Source: Palaemon carinicauda
Taxonomy: Eukaryota > Arthropoda > Malacostraca > Decapoda > Palaemonidae
DNA: 64,000 nucleotides
Assembly (NCBI RefSeq): GCF_036898095.1
Contig: NC_090725.1
Location: 323,107,949-323,171,948 of the forward strand
Direction of reading: 5' to 3'
Shown: one piece after another, positions 45,251 to 56,556 of the stretch
How positions within the stretch are numbered: the stretch's first letter is position 1
How the letters are laid out: each line of letters begins with the position of its first letter
Position numbers and translations under genes: made by a program
The notes under the pieces: model-generated
The model's input: only the letters and a program-made list of their open reading frames with translations
Databases searched by the model: none
What the model was told of the DNA's origin: nothing

Positions 45251-45399
45251 GTTGTCTGTCAACCTTTCAATGGGAGAGCTCCACTGGGACTACGCGCAGA
45301 ACGGTTTCTGGACCCTCTGCTTCCCCTGACGGAACTCCCGGGAGAGCTTCTCCCACGGCGCAGACTACTCAAGCAACCACACTGCGACATCTCTCCCGA

Positions 45400-46450
45400 A
45401 CCGGGGCGTCGCTTCGGCTTCATGCCTGGAGACACTACGCTTCCTCCTCTAGAAGAGACAACCCGCTACAGTCGCGGTACGGAGGTCGCGTCATCTGCTA
45501 TAGTCATCCACAGGGGTCTCCCAGGCAAAGTGAAGAGTCTAAGGTGGTTGGTGCCGTGGGAGATATACCTCTTCCCTTGAGGCCTCTTCTCCAGCAATAA
45601 CGGTCTTATTGCCTTTCGGCGGGAGGAAACTCTTTTCCGCTCGCGGCAATGAAGCCTGTCGCTCAGCCTTTCCCTGACCTTCAGGCTTAAAGGAATAACT
45701 TTTTCCTGCCCGCTGGATCTATCCTCGCTCATGCGAAGCTACGATCGTCCCTGCCCTAGTCGGAGGAAGACCTCCAACTTGGAGCATGGCTCGGACTTTT
45801 AGTCCTTTAAGAGATCTTCTCAAGACCCTTTTACGACAGGCCTCGGATTGTATTCCGCCTTGGGTCTTCTGCTCACTCTGGCCACGACCAGTGTGTAAGC
45901 AATCTTCTTGGTCTCTTACTACTCCCCCCTTTCTAAGGAAGAGGGGAAGGCAACATTCAGGCTCGCTCCTGAGTTGTTGGCTAGACTCAGAATCTGAGGG
46001 TCCCGGCCCTTCGGTCCGATTCATTCAAGATTTCGAGTCTCCATTCTGTGTCTGATGTCCCAAGACCTTCTCTTTCTTGCCAGTAAGGAATCGAGAGGTT
46101 AGCGCTGGGAACAGCTGCAGTTTGTCCTCAGTTGCAGCCGATTTGGGAACACAAGGAGGACATGGGGGGAGAGTCACCAGTATACCTCTTCAGCCCGGAC
46201 TCAAGGACATTCATCTCGTCCTGTCTTCAAACCCTCCCCCGTCACGTCGCCCTACAGCACGATGTTGGATACTTCGCAACGTCCCTCGCCTTCGAGTAAT
46301 ACTACTCTGTGACGCAGGTGCTACAAGCTGGAGTCTGGAAGCGTCTGATGACCTTCGCAGCCCGCTTCCTGCAGGGCGTGACCCACAGGAGTCTCGATAC
46401 GTTTTCTATCGCTCTGTGGTGGCTACACAACAGCTGGTCTAACCTCAGGC
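45400..46450 (+). pseudogene. Tyrosine recombinase remnant of DIRS copy C, catalytic residues lost
   Basis: It aligns with copy B at 21900-22900. At the HxxR box (about 46250-46280) the frame reads HDVGY, so the Arg is lost. At the Tyr site the codons read ARFLQG (about 46355-46372) where B has AHYLQE, so Tyr has become Phe. A region matching copy B's 3' UTR follows to about 46640. Confidence 0.75.
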
Positions 46451-46914
46451 TCCCTTTTGGACAGGTAGCAGAAGGTTGAGGGTATTGTTATCAGGTTTTA
46501 GTCTGCATGAACGAAAGAAGTATGTCTGGCCCTTACTTCTTTCTTCATCATCCCCTCTACGGGGAAGCAGCATCCTGGTCTCTGCATAGCTGACCTCGAA
46601 CCTCTGCAGGTAAACCATGCTTCCTTGTGTTCCGAGTATTGAGTCAATACTGTCACGTCCCCCATACCCTGACGAGGTGGTATTGGGAACGTCCTAACCC
46701 AGAGTTCCTTCCGGAACCCCAGGTCAACTGCCTAGGACGAGTCACACTTCTTCCTTCACACACAAGCTTACGTAGGCCACATGGTTCCTTGCGGAGCAAG
46801 GAACTTGTGAGGTGCAGGGACTCCTTTTCTCGAGTGCGACTCACTCGGATTCTGAGTCCCCGGGTAAAGCCAAAGCCAGTATGGCTGGGGACTTTCCACC
46901 CTTCCTAAGGGATA

Positions 46915-47020
46915 AGTCACCCTTTGTAAATAGCGTGGTTTGTATTTCGGTTACGGAACAAATGACAAATTCGAAGATAATTTGTATTTTTCCTAACCAT
47001 ACAAACCTTAGCTATTTACA
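46915..47020 (+). repeat. Internal complementary region of DIRS copy C
   Basis: CCCTTTGTAAATAGCGTGGT and the following GTTACGGAAC are the exact inverse of the left end. AAATGACAAATTCGAAGATA begins the inverse of the right end. Confidence 0.93.
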
Positions 47021-47069
47021 CATATTTGCCCGCCAGCCCTGTCCCCCAAGACAAGTCCTACCTCTAAGT

Positions 47070-47278
47070 GAAAGTGAGTATTCACCTGTGTGTGAGGGGG
47101 AGGAGGGGTAGCTAGCTACCACTACCCCTACCCCCCCGCTAACTAGCGCGGGGGTAATACACCCTCGTTAAATTCTAATGGCTCGCCATTTCAGCTACGC
47201 TAAAAGTAATACCCTTTGTAAATAGCTAAGGTTTGTATGGTTAGGAAAAATACAAATTATCTTCGAATTTGTCATTTT
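47070..47278 (+). repeat. Right inverted terminal repeat and end of DIRS copy C
   Basis: The ITR and right-specific end run to GTCATTT; D coding resumes at TCGCC. Confidence 0.92.
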
Positions 47279-47520
47279 CGCCTCCAGTCTAAACAAGAGG
47301 ATCCCCAACTACTGCTCCCTAGTCCCGGACGAGGAAGCTGTTGCAGTGGACGCCTTCTTGATGGATTGGACGGGGCTGGACATGTATGCCTTTCCCCCGT
47401 TCAAGATCATCAATCTGGTTGTCAGGAAATTCGCTCTCCTCGATTCGGGACGAATGATCCTAGTGGCTCCATTCTGGCCTGCGAGGGAATGGTTCACCGA
47501 AGTGGTAGGGTTGCTGATGG
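47279..47520 (+). pseudogene. RNase H/YR linker of DIRS D (after copy C)
   Basis: The D frame resumes directly after copy C. The codons on either side join to the usual VIDLFASS linker start, followed by the NYCSLVPDEE part and DMYAFPPFKIINLVV. This shows the position and orientation of the insertion to within a few bases. Confidence 0.85.
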
Positions 47521-48686
47521 ACGTTCCAAGAAGACTCCCGGCAAGTCCAGATCATCTCAGACAACCCCACTTAGAGAGATTTCATCAAAACTCCCTCGCT
47601 CTCAATCTGACTGCCTTCAGACTGTCGAGAAGCTCGTTAGATCTCGAGGCTTTTCGGCACAAGCGGCGAAAGCTATTGCCAGAGCAAGGAGGATCTCTTC
47701 ACAAAGAGTCTACCAGTCAAAGTGGGAGACCTTTAGAGCTTGGTGCAGGAGACTCAAGGTTTCCTCGTCCTCTACCTTTCTAAGCCAGATTGCAGACTTT
47801 CTCTTGTACCTCAGGCAGGATGCTAAGCTGGCTGTATCTACCATTAAAGGTTACAGGAGCATGCTCTCAACCGTCTTTAGGCATAGAGGCTTAGAGTTAT
47901 CTCAGAATAAGGACTTGCAGGACCTCATTAGGTCTTTTGAGACAACGAAGCAGGTGCACTTAAGACCCCCTTCTTGGAACCTGGATGTGGTGTTTTAAGT
48001 TTTTGTGCTCCAAGAAGTTTGAGCCTATCTCGCAAGCCTCTCTGCAGGATGTGACTAAGAAAACCCTCTTCCTTTTGACTCTAGCGACTGCCAGGAGGAT
48101 CAGCAAGGTCCAGGTAATCGAGAAGCGTGTAGGCTTCACCCAAAATGGAGCGGTTTGTGCCTTAAGGTTCGACTTTCTTGCCAAGAATGAGAACCCTTCG
48201 AAACCCTGGCCCAGGACTTTTGAAGTCCCTAACCTCACGAATCTAGTGGGTCAGGAACAGGAAAGCCTCCTCTGCCCGGTTAGGGCTCTCGAGGCTTATT
48301 TGGCCCACACTAAGAACGTGAGCGGTGCTTCCAACTCCTTATGGTGTTCGGTGAAGGATCCTCAAAAACCCCTGTCAAAGAACGCTTTGTCCTTTTTCCT
48401 GAGGGAAACTATTAGGGAAGCCCACCTCTTTTGTGAGAAAGAAAACTTCGCCCTGTTAAAAGTACGGGCTCACGAAGTAAGAGCCATTGCTACCTCACTG
48501 GCATACCGGAAAAATATGTCAGTTAGGCAGATCATGGACGCAACTTTCTGGAGGAGCAACTCTGTCTTTGCTTCTAATTACCTCAGAGAGGTAAGAGTGG
48601 ACTATGACAAGTGTTATACCTTGGGCCCATACGTAGCTGCGGCTTCTGTACTAGGCAAAGGAGTTACTACACCCACTCAACCTTAG
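47500..48686 (+). pseudogene. Tyrosine recombinase of DIRS D, all catalytic residues kept
   Basis: The core-binding part is read in frame 2 (RVYQSKWETFRAWCRRLKVS, KLAVSTIKGYRSML). The frame changes at about 47990, and an open stretch to 48686 carries the catalytic domain. It has Arg in LATARRISKVQ (about 48083-48110), HxxR in VRAHEVRAIATS (about 48464-48498) and Tyr in FASNYLREV (about 48571-48595). It ends about 20 residues past GPYVAAASVL. The shift at 47990 seems to be the main lesion. It should integrate circular D DNA if the frame were whole. Confidence 0.88.
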
Positions 48687-48689
48687 TTT

Positions 48690-49110
48690 ATGTACTTGTA
48701 TATGGGTTTGTGTTTTTTATGGTTGTCTGAGGTCCTCGTCTTGTGGTACGGTTCCCTCAGTCCAGATAGATAGCTTATATCTATATCTGCAAGATTAGAT
48801 GGTTAGTTTTAGTAAGGTTGCAATTCTTTTTTATTTTATGGGGCGAAGGTAGTTTCTGAAGTCTAGTCAAGTTGTTGGTCCTACCCCTTTGACAGACTCG
48901 ATTGAGTTGTTTGCAGCATAGCAGGTCTACTCCTGGCTGAACACTCCTAAGGGAAAGCGACTCAAAAGGCAGTTACCTTTGAAGTCAGCTACCTTAGCAG
49001 GTAAGGAATCAAGGTGTTTTTTCCTACAACTTTTTTGTTGTTTCCCCAACTATGTTTTTCTGTCTGTTTCCCTCCTCCAAATGTGTGAATCAGCTATATA
49101 TATATATATA
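48690..49110 (+). other. 3' region of DIRS D, non-coding
   Basis: It lies between the YR stop and the ICR, with an (AT)n tract at about 49096-49113. Confidence 0.5.
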
Positions 49111-49200
49111 TATAACTGCCAGGTTAGTACTACTGTATTCATAAAAATGTAGTTTTTATGATAAAACAAAGTTTTGTGAATACTTACCTGGCAGTTATAT
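49111..49200 (+). repeat. Internal complementary region of DIRS D
   Basis: The inverse of the left end (CTGCCAGGTTAGTACT...CATAAAAA) is joined to the inverse of the right end (GTTTTTATGATAAAACAAAG...). The block begins and ends in CTGCCAGG/CCTGGCAG. Confidence 0.92.
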
Positions 49201-49242
49201 ATATATTTTAAAGCCCAGCCACCTCCCCTCAGGAGACAGGTC

Positions 49243-49440
49243 GGGCAAAGATAATCTGAGGAACAGAAAACGGGAATGATTCCAAGTACCACCCTGTAAG
49301 GGTTGTTAACCATCTAACCACACAACCACCACAAGGCGGTTGCCGCGATTTTCGATTAAATTCTGCCGGAGTCGAAGACTCAGCTATATACAAATAACTG
49401 CCAGGTAAGTATTCACAAAACTTTGTTTTATCATAAAAAC
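49243..49440 (+). repeat. Right inverted terminal repeat and end of DIRS D
   Basis: It is the inverse of 35594-35757, then the right-specific end ATTCACAAAACTTTG to about 49440. LINE sequence resumes after it. Confidence 0.9.
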
Positions 49441-51480
49441 TCCATATGACGAAGTGAGAGTAAGAGAAACTGGTAATTTAGAGGAGTGGAAGTTAGAAAA
49501 AGAAATTTTTTTGGGATTGCAAGTGATGTGTGTGGCAAGAAGGTAGTTGGAGGCAGCATGAGGAAGGGCAGTGAATGGTGGAATGAAGGAGTGAAGGTAA
49601 AAGTGGAAGAGAAAAAGAGGGCTTTTGAAGAATGGCTGCAGAGTAATAGTATAGAGAAGTATGAAAAATATAGAGAGAAAAATGTGGAAGTAAAGCGCAA
49701 GGTACGCGAGGCAAAGAGGGCAGCTGACCTGAGGTGGGGTCAGGGATTGGGTCAGTCATATGAAGAGAATAAGTAGTAGTCTTGGAAAGAAGTGAAGAGA
49801 GTAAGGAAGGCTGGCGCTAGAATTGAAGAGACAGTGAAAGATGAAAATGGAAGGTTAAAAGGAGAGGAGGCAAGGAAAAGGTGGGTGGAATATTTTGAAA
49901 GTTTACTGAATGTTGAGGATAATAGGGAGGCAGATATAATTGCTGTTGCCGGTGATGGGAGATGAGAATGAGAGAGAGATTACGATAGAGGAAGTGAGGA
50001 GAGCACTTGATGAAACGAGAGTAGGAAAAGCATCTGGTATGGATGGTGTGAGAGCTGAGATGTTGAAGGAAGGGGGTGTGACTGTACTTGAATGGTTGGT
50101 GAGATTGTTTAATGTGTGTTTTGTGTTGTCAATGGTACCAGTAGATTGGGTTTGTGCATGTTTTGTACCACTATATAAGGGTAAGGGAGATGTGCACGAG
50201 TGTTGTAATTCAAGAGGTATTAGTTTGTTGAGTGTAGTTGGAAAAGTGTATGGTAGAGTAATGATTAATAGGATTAAGGATAAAACAGAGAATGCAATCT
50301 TGGAAGTACAGGGTGGTTTTAGAAGAGGTAGGGGTTGTATGAATCAGATTTTACATATTTAGCAAAAGGTAAGGAGGTGTATGTTGCGTTTATGGATCTG
50401 GAGGAAGCGTATGATAAGAGATGATAGGGAAGCAATGTGGAATGTGATGAGGTTATATGAAGTTGGTGGAAGGTTGTTGCAAGCAGTGAAAAGTTTCTAG
50501 AAAGGTAGTAAAGCATGTGTTAGAATAAGAAATGAAGTGAGTGATTGGTTTCCGGTGAGAGACGGGCTGAGACAGGGATGTGTGATGTCGCCGTGGTTTA
50601 ACTTGTATGTTGATGGAGTGGTGAGAGAGGTGAATGCTTGAGTGCTTGGACGAGGATTAAAAATGGTAGACGAGAATGACCATGAATGGGAAGTAAATCA
50701 GTTGTTGTTTGCGGATGATACTGTACTGGTTGCAGACACAGAAGAGAAGCTTGACCGACTAGTGACAGAATTTGGAAGGGTGTGTGAGAGAAGGAAGTCG
50801 AGAGTTAATGTGGGTAAGAGTAAGGTTATGAGATGTACGAGAAGGGAAGGTGGTGCAAGGTTGAATGTCATGTTGAATGGAGAGTTACTTGAGGAGGTTG
50901 AGCAGTTTAAGTACTTGGGGTCTGTTGTTGCAGCAAGTGGTGGAGTGGAAGCAGATGTACGTCAGAGAGTGAATGAAAGTTGCAAAGTATTGGGGGGCAG
51001 TTAAGGGAGTAGTAAAAAATAGAGGGTTGGGCATGAATGTAGAGTTCTATATGAGAAAGTGATTGTACCAACTGTGATGTATGGATCGGAGTTGTGGGGA
51101 ATGAAAGTGATGGAGAGACGGAAATTGAATGTGTTTGAGATGAAGCGTGTAAGGAGTATGGCTGGTGTATCTCGAGTAGATAGGGTTAGGAACGAAGTGG
51201 TGAGGGTGAGAATGGGTGTAAGAAATTAGTTAGCAGCTAGAGTGGATATGAATGTGTTGAGGTGGTTTGGCCATGTTGAGAGAATGGAAAATGGCTGTCT
51301 GCTAAAGAAGGTGATGAATGCAAGAGTTGATGGGAGAAGTACAAGAGGAAGGCCAAGGTTTGGGTGGATGAATAGAGTGAAGAAAGCTCTGGGTGATAGG
51401 AGGATAGATGAGAGAGGTAAGAGAGCGTGCTAGAAATAGGAATGAACGGCGAGCGATTGTGACGCAGTTCCGGTAGGCCC
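49441..51480 (+). pseudogene. Reverse transcriptase and C-terminus of the RTE-like LINE
   Basis: After the linker (REAKRAADLRWGQGLGQSYE) comes the RT N-terminus ITIEEVRRALDETRVGKASG, then ISLLSVVGKVYGRVM, GGFRRGRGCMNQ, AFMDLEEAYDK, RQGCVMSPWFNLYVDG and LLFADDTVLVADTEEKLD with the catalytic FADD. LNGELLEEVEQFKYLGSVV follows, and the C-terminal LRWFGHVERM block. Stops or shifts occur at about 49775, 49965, 50360, 50500, 50640 and 51000. The active-site motif is intact but the ORF is not. It would copy LINE RNA at the nick. Confidence 0.85.
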
Positions 51481-51741
51481 TGCTGCTTCCTCCGGTGCCT
51501 TAGATGACCGCGGAGGTAGTAGCAGTAGGGGATTCAGCATTATGAAGCTTCATATGTGGTGGATAACGGGGAAGGGTGGGTTGTGGCACCCTAGCAGCAC
51601 CAGCTGAACTCGGTTGAGTCTCTTGTCAGGCTGGGAGGAACGTAGAGAGTAGAGGTCCCCTTTTTGTTTTGTTTCATTTGTTGATGTCGCCTACCCCTCA
51701 AAATTGGGGTAAGTGCCTTGGTATATGTATGATGATGTAGA
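51481..51741 (+). other. 3' UTR and tail of the RTE-like LINE
   Basis: It contains CACCCTAGCAGCACCAGCTG and CCCCTCAAAATTGGGG (a hairpin), then GTGCCTTGGTATATGTATGA and a short GATGATG tail. There is no poly(A) tail. Confidence 0.65.
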
Positions 51742-51765
51742 AATGTAAGGAATAATTACCTATAG
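51742..51765. repeat. Probable target site duplication of the LINE, right copy
   Basis: AATGTAAGGAATAATTAC and the next six bases resemble 34634-34657. Confidence 0.6.
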
Positions 51766-54700
51766 AGAAGCTATAAGAAAAAAATATCCGCTTGTTTCTT
51801 AAATCAAATAGGCAATTTCATGTGATAGTCCTTTCAACGTAGTATTTTGGAGGAGTATTTTAAAGGTAGTACTTTTAAAACACATACATATGGTGGGGGG
51901 TAGTGTTATGGATGAAATTTGTTATACTAATAAAATGTAGATGGTATCTCTTAAACTTATCAAAGGTGAGATCATAGGTAGAATTGCTTGGCAAATCTAA
52001 AATATAACTTAACTATAGATAGGATATTAAGTGAATCTAGTTATGAATTAAGCAGGTATCAAATGTTTAAAACCAGTGCATTTTTATATGCAATAAAATA
52101 CTGTTTTGTCATTTACTATTTTATTAGGCGCAAATGCTAATCATTGAAATTTAATAGTGACAACAGATGTTTGTAAATGTACATTGGTTATAATGATTAT
52201 TTCAAATATTTTGTAAATAATAGGTGCTACTCAATCATGTCAATTTTGTAACAAAATATTCTATGAACGAAAATACTTTAGATACAAGAACAGGGGTCCT
52301 GAATGATAATTTATGGCAAAAAAGGGACATGCCAGTGCTACTGGTTTATTACAAATAGTGAATAAGTAAAGGTTGAAGGCCCAACGTTTTGATGTTAGTA
52401 ATATTGTTATTAGGGACTACTTTAATCATAACATAGGTTTATTATAGTCAGAGCTGGAATGGGTTTATTTATAATATTGAGTGAGATTTATTTGAATAGC
52501 TAATTAGAATAAACTTCATTATGGAAATGATACCCTTAAGTTGGACAAGCCTGGGTTGTAGCGAGGGGAGGTTATGTATTATTATCTCCATAAGAAATGC
52601 TAAAGCCAGAGAGTTTATTACTTTCTGAAAACTGAGGCTGAAATGTAAGACTAATCTTATAAAGGAGATTTGTTCTCTGAACAACCTTTGTTTAGTAGAC
52701 TACTAAAAAAAATGCAATTTGATTTTCAAGGGCTCTTTGTTAGTAATATTGATAGTAATATTTTATTTTAGTTGTTCATTACTTTATCGTTTATTAATTT
52801 CCTTGTTTCCTTTCCTCACTGGACTATTTCTCCCTGGTGGGGCTTATAGCATTTTGATTTTCCAACTTTGATAATAATAATAACCACAAAAATAACAAAA
52901 TAAATAATAGTAATAAATAATAATAATAAATACAGAATTTGCATTATTGCACTTGTCAAATGAGGCATTCCTAGGAATAGTTTACTAAACAGAAGTTTTC
53001 AGCATCGAACTCGATCATATAAGACTGGTCTAGCCTATCCACTTCAATTAAAACAAACAAGTAGAATCTTAGGCTTTATCATTTAAGGGGGGGGTTATAA
53101 GAAAAAAAAAACTGTCCTTTGCTGAACCTCAGGATTGTTTAACTTTAGACACATTAGTTGATTCCACTTAGCTGTTCAAGTATCTTGTGCTTAGTATGAT
53201 TAAATCATTTCCAGCTCTGACTATAAGGATCCTATATTATGACTTCCGTTGTCAATAATGCCCATGTTACTGACGTCAAAATGTAGGACCATCTACCAAT
53301 ACCTATTCAATATATGTAGTTATACCATTATCACTGGTATATCACTTTATTGCCATAAAATGTTTTTCAGGATCCTAGCTATTGTATCTAAAGTATTTTT
53401 GTTTATACCAATTATTCTTATGCAATAGATCTTAAGTAATACTTATTATTTACACCGGAGTATCAAAAATAATTTTAACTTTATTTCAAAATATTGTTTT
53501 GTTGGCATTTATATTTAGATAATATACCTCTGATAAATATTTAACTCTTAAGATACATTTACCATGCACAAACATTGTAACATCACAGGAATTCCGAAAT
53601 AAAATGCTTATAAGTATTATTACACTTTTTAATTTAGCTTCCCTGGTATGCAAAAAAGAAAACGGATAAAAAATGAAACTGTCAAGACTCAAGAGTATTC
53701 TCCTTATATTAAACCTCATATTATCGAGTGTTCTCCCTAAACGGCCCCCTGGCTCTTCTAGCACCAGCAAATGCCTTATTCCCCATGAAAAATGGGCCAA
53801 AAGGCTCATGTAATATAGTCCTTTCTCTTAACTAGCCACTAGTCCGTTTGGACTGTTGACCCCCCACATACAAAGAGTTTGTTCACTCCCTCACGGGTGA
53901 TAAGAGCAGTAGTATCAATGTTTTATGAATATATTAGTACAAAGTCAAGATGGCTGAACTGTATCCGTAATTCATTTTGGATCAAAGTCCACTTTTCAAT
54001 TCAACTCTTAAGTAGGTTTTTTTTTCCTGACTAAAGTCAAAATAATTATGGCATTATCCATTAGTTAATACTCCCCAAAAGCCTCTGAAATTTATTTAAT
54101 CTTGAAGCTATTTTATTTTAAATCTAGGTAATGAATTAGACCTAAATATGTTATCGAAGCTTCAAATTTTCACAATATGGCTGAAGAAAAACTTAGAAAT
54201 TCGTTAAAGACTTTTATTGTAGAAGATTGAATGTCAAACATGAGACAGGTTTCAGTATCATAAGTTTAGTTATATAATGGAAATAAAAACACTATGAAGT
54301 CATTGACATAATAGCAAATTCATGAAATCCCATTTTCTGAAAGCTTTAAACACCCTGAATACATAGAAAACTTAACGTTTGTCCTGCATTAATTCAAAGC
54401 TTTGACAAAGAGAGGCCTTTAGAAGAGTCTCCCTTCATCCAATATAGTACACTACATGACAAAACGTCCCGTTTTCTTTCTCTCTCTTGACAGCGTCCAT
54501 TTTCTTTCATGAACAACTGTAAGTGCATCTGAAGCTCAGCATTTGAGATAACATTATTTCATGACTGTGTAAGTAAGTAGTGGTTTCTCTAATATATAAA
54601 ATTATTAATAAAAAAGAAGGAAAAAGAAAGCCCACCAAGGCCATCCCCTTTCCCACCTAGTAACTAGAAACTTAATGCAAAGTTTTCTTCTGAGATAGCA

Positions 54701-56112
54701 ATGTTACTAGGCCCTTGAATGCTTTCCTTTTACTTCTTTTTTTCTTTTTTTATATTTATTAATAATTCTACAAACAATATCAGGATTGTGATTTAAAGAC
54801 TTCAGGAATAGTTTGGAGCTCTCCTGAAGTTAAATAGTAAAACATTTATATCCTAATTTACATTACTTTAAGACAGGTTCCATCAATTAAGGAGTTATGT
54901 TAATTCTTCAGAGAAACACGAACTTATACACTAAAACAAGAAAAAATAATTAGCAATTCTAGAATGGAAAAAAAATGAAAACAATTTAAGTAAAATGGTA
55001 ATTTTCAAGCCTTTTGTGCAATTTCAGAACGATCCATTACTACAGACACCTGAAGCTCACTCAAAAGCAGACAAGATTCACAAATGCCAAGATGCCTCCC
55101 TGTCTCGTCCCATTTCATGCACATGATTGAGTCGGGTAAAAGAGAAGACATACGTAAGACTACTGCCCTGACCATCCTTGCTGCTCCTCCCAGCAGACAG
55201 TCAGATCGGACCGAAGTACGCATTCATCTTACACGTGGACACCTAAATCACTTTAGCTTGTGTAATAAAGTTCTCAAATGCAAACCCTTGGAAAAAACCA
55301 CCTTAAATAATTTGCTAACGACACTATTTTAAACAAAACAAAAATAATAACCTTATGAAAATATCTTTCTTTTTACATGCGGATAAATAGTTTAACGGGT
55401 ATGAATCTAATTGAATATTTACCTACACTTTGTGGTAAGTTGTTTTATAACTCGTAATGACAAACCAATATGCCGAAAATATACAATAATCCTAGAAATA
55501 TGAGTATATCTTACACACACACACAATTAAATAACGTCAACTCCACTGAATACTATCTTCAGATTATAATTCCTTACTATAGTATACTATCCTCAGCATA
55601 AGAGCCCTTAATATACTATTATCATATAATTATCTAAAATACATTTCTCACCTTATACTATACTATTCTCTGCTCATAATGCCTTACTATTCCACCACGA
55701 GCATATATTCCTTGACTAGAATATCTTCGACCAATAATCGAAAACGATCTATTATTTATTTCACGCAGGTCCTGTGTAACTCAATATATTACTACAAGTT
55801 ATGGCCAAAATAGCTATGATGATCAAGCTAATTTAGTAGCTAGAACAATGATAATTTCTGGATTTTTTGTTCTCAACAGACATTAGATTAGACCAGATTG
55901 AAATGAAGTTTAAAATGCCTTTTTTTAAAGTTACCAGTATATGCTCAGATCCGAGACAGGCAGAGATAACGTTCTACTGAAAAAAATACCAAATAAATAT
56001 GATTTTGGTAGTTTGTGGATAACGAAAATTGAGCTTCCAAATACATTTCAATATAAGTTGTTCGGAAAGAAAACCAACGAAGGCAAATATATCTAGAGTA
56101 TTGAATACTTGA
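51766..56112. other. AT-rich DNA without a recognised gene
   Basis: It has a TAA-type microsatellite at about 52871-52933 and otherwise unique-looking AT-rich DNA. One short minus-strand ORF is listed separately. No RNA gene found. Confidence 0.55.
55005..55223 (-). other. Unassigned 72-residue minus-strand ORF, possible host exon
   Basis: The ORF is less AT-rich than its surroundings and has a protein-like mix (RMSSLLPDSIMCMKWDETGR, ESCLLLSELQVSVVMDRSE), ending in a stop. A TGA lies just before its ATG, so a host exon would need an acceptor inside it. I do not recognise the protein. It may be chance. Confidence 0.2.
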
Positions 56113-56556
56113 TTATCTATGATACCAGGCAGTTCAGCAACATAGACATTTAATCACGATGAATTCATTACGCTTTTTAATTCAGAATGAAAATATCTGC
56201 AATAGTTTTCCTAAGAGAAACTTAAGACCAGGAATTATAACTTTTATAGAAATTAATTTTATCTATAATACCCAGCAGTTCACCAACATATTAACATTTA
56301 GTCATGATGAATTCATTGCGTGTTTTAATTCAGAATAGAAAAACTATAATAATTTTCGTAATAGACAAACATAAGACCAGGAATTATAACTTCTATAGAA
56401 GTTAATTTTATCTATAATACCCAGCAGTTCACCAACATATTAACATTTAGTCATGATGAATTCGTTGCGCGTTTTAATTCAGAATTAAAAGAAGCTAGAA
56501 TAGTTTTCTTAATAGAGAAACACAGGACCAGGATCTATAACTATATATACAAGTTG
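56113..56556. repeat. Three tandem ~147-bp units
   Basis: Units start at 56113, 56259 and 56408 (TTATCTAT...) and share AGTTCA-CAACATA, ACATTTA-TCA-GATGAATTC and TTTTAATTCAGAAT blocks. Units 2 and 3 are the most alike. Confidence 0.92.

Larger units (their letters stand above)
39902..47278 (+). mobile_element. DIRS-like YR retrotransposon, family 1, copy C, decayed coding but fresh ends
   Basis: It is 7.4 kb from GTTCCGTAACC (39902) to GTCATTT (47278), inserted in DIRS D between TTT and TCGCC. The left end and the matching half of the ICR are identical over about 40 bp. The ITRs over about 150 bp differ only by a few bases in G/C runs. In contrast, Gag is filled with minisatellites and RT and YR have lost their active sites. 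The insertion is recent but the coding part is old, so this copy probably moved with enzymes supplied by another element. Confidence 0.92.
35578..49440 (+). mobile_element. DIRS-like YR retrotransposon, family D, with nested DIRS copy C
   Basis: It runs from TTTTTATGAATAGTACTTAC at 35578 to the right end at 49440. It is 13.9 kb in total and about 6.5 kb without copy C. ITRs (about 35594-35757 and 49243-49412), an ICR (49111-49200), Gag, RT, RNase H and YR are present. The coding region has three TAG stops and a few shifts, and both active sites are kept. It inserted in the linker of the RTE-like LINE and was later hit by copy C in its RNase H/YR linker. Confidence 0.92.
34658..51741 (+). mobile_element. 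RTE-like non-LTR retrotransposon, full length, split by DIRS D
   Basis: The two parts (34658-35577 and 49441-51741) sum to about 3.2 kb, the usual size of RTE elements. The left part has an apurinic-type endonuclease and the right part a reverse transcriptase. A C-terminal LRWFGHVERM block, a short 3' UTR with a CCCC..TTGGGG hairpin and a GATGATG tail follow. The ORF is broken by many stops. DIRS D inserted between GGCA and TCCATATGAC in the endonuclease-RT linker. The clade is my judgement from size, order and motifs. Confidence 0.82.
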
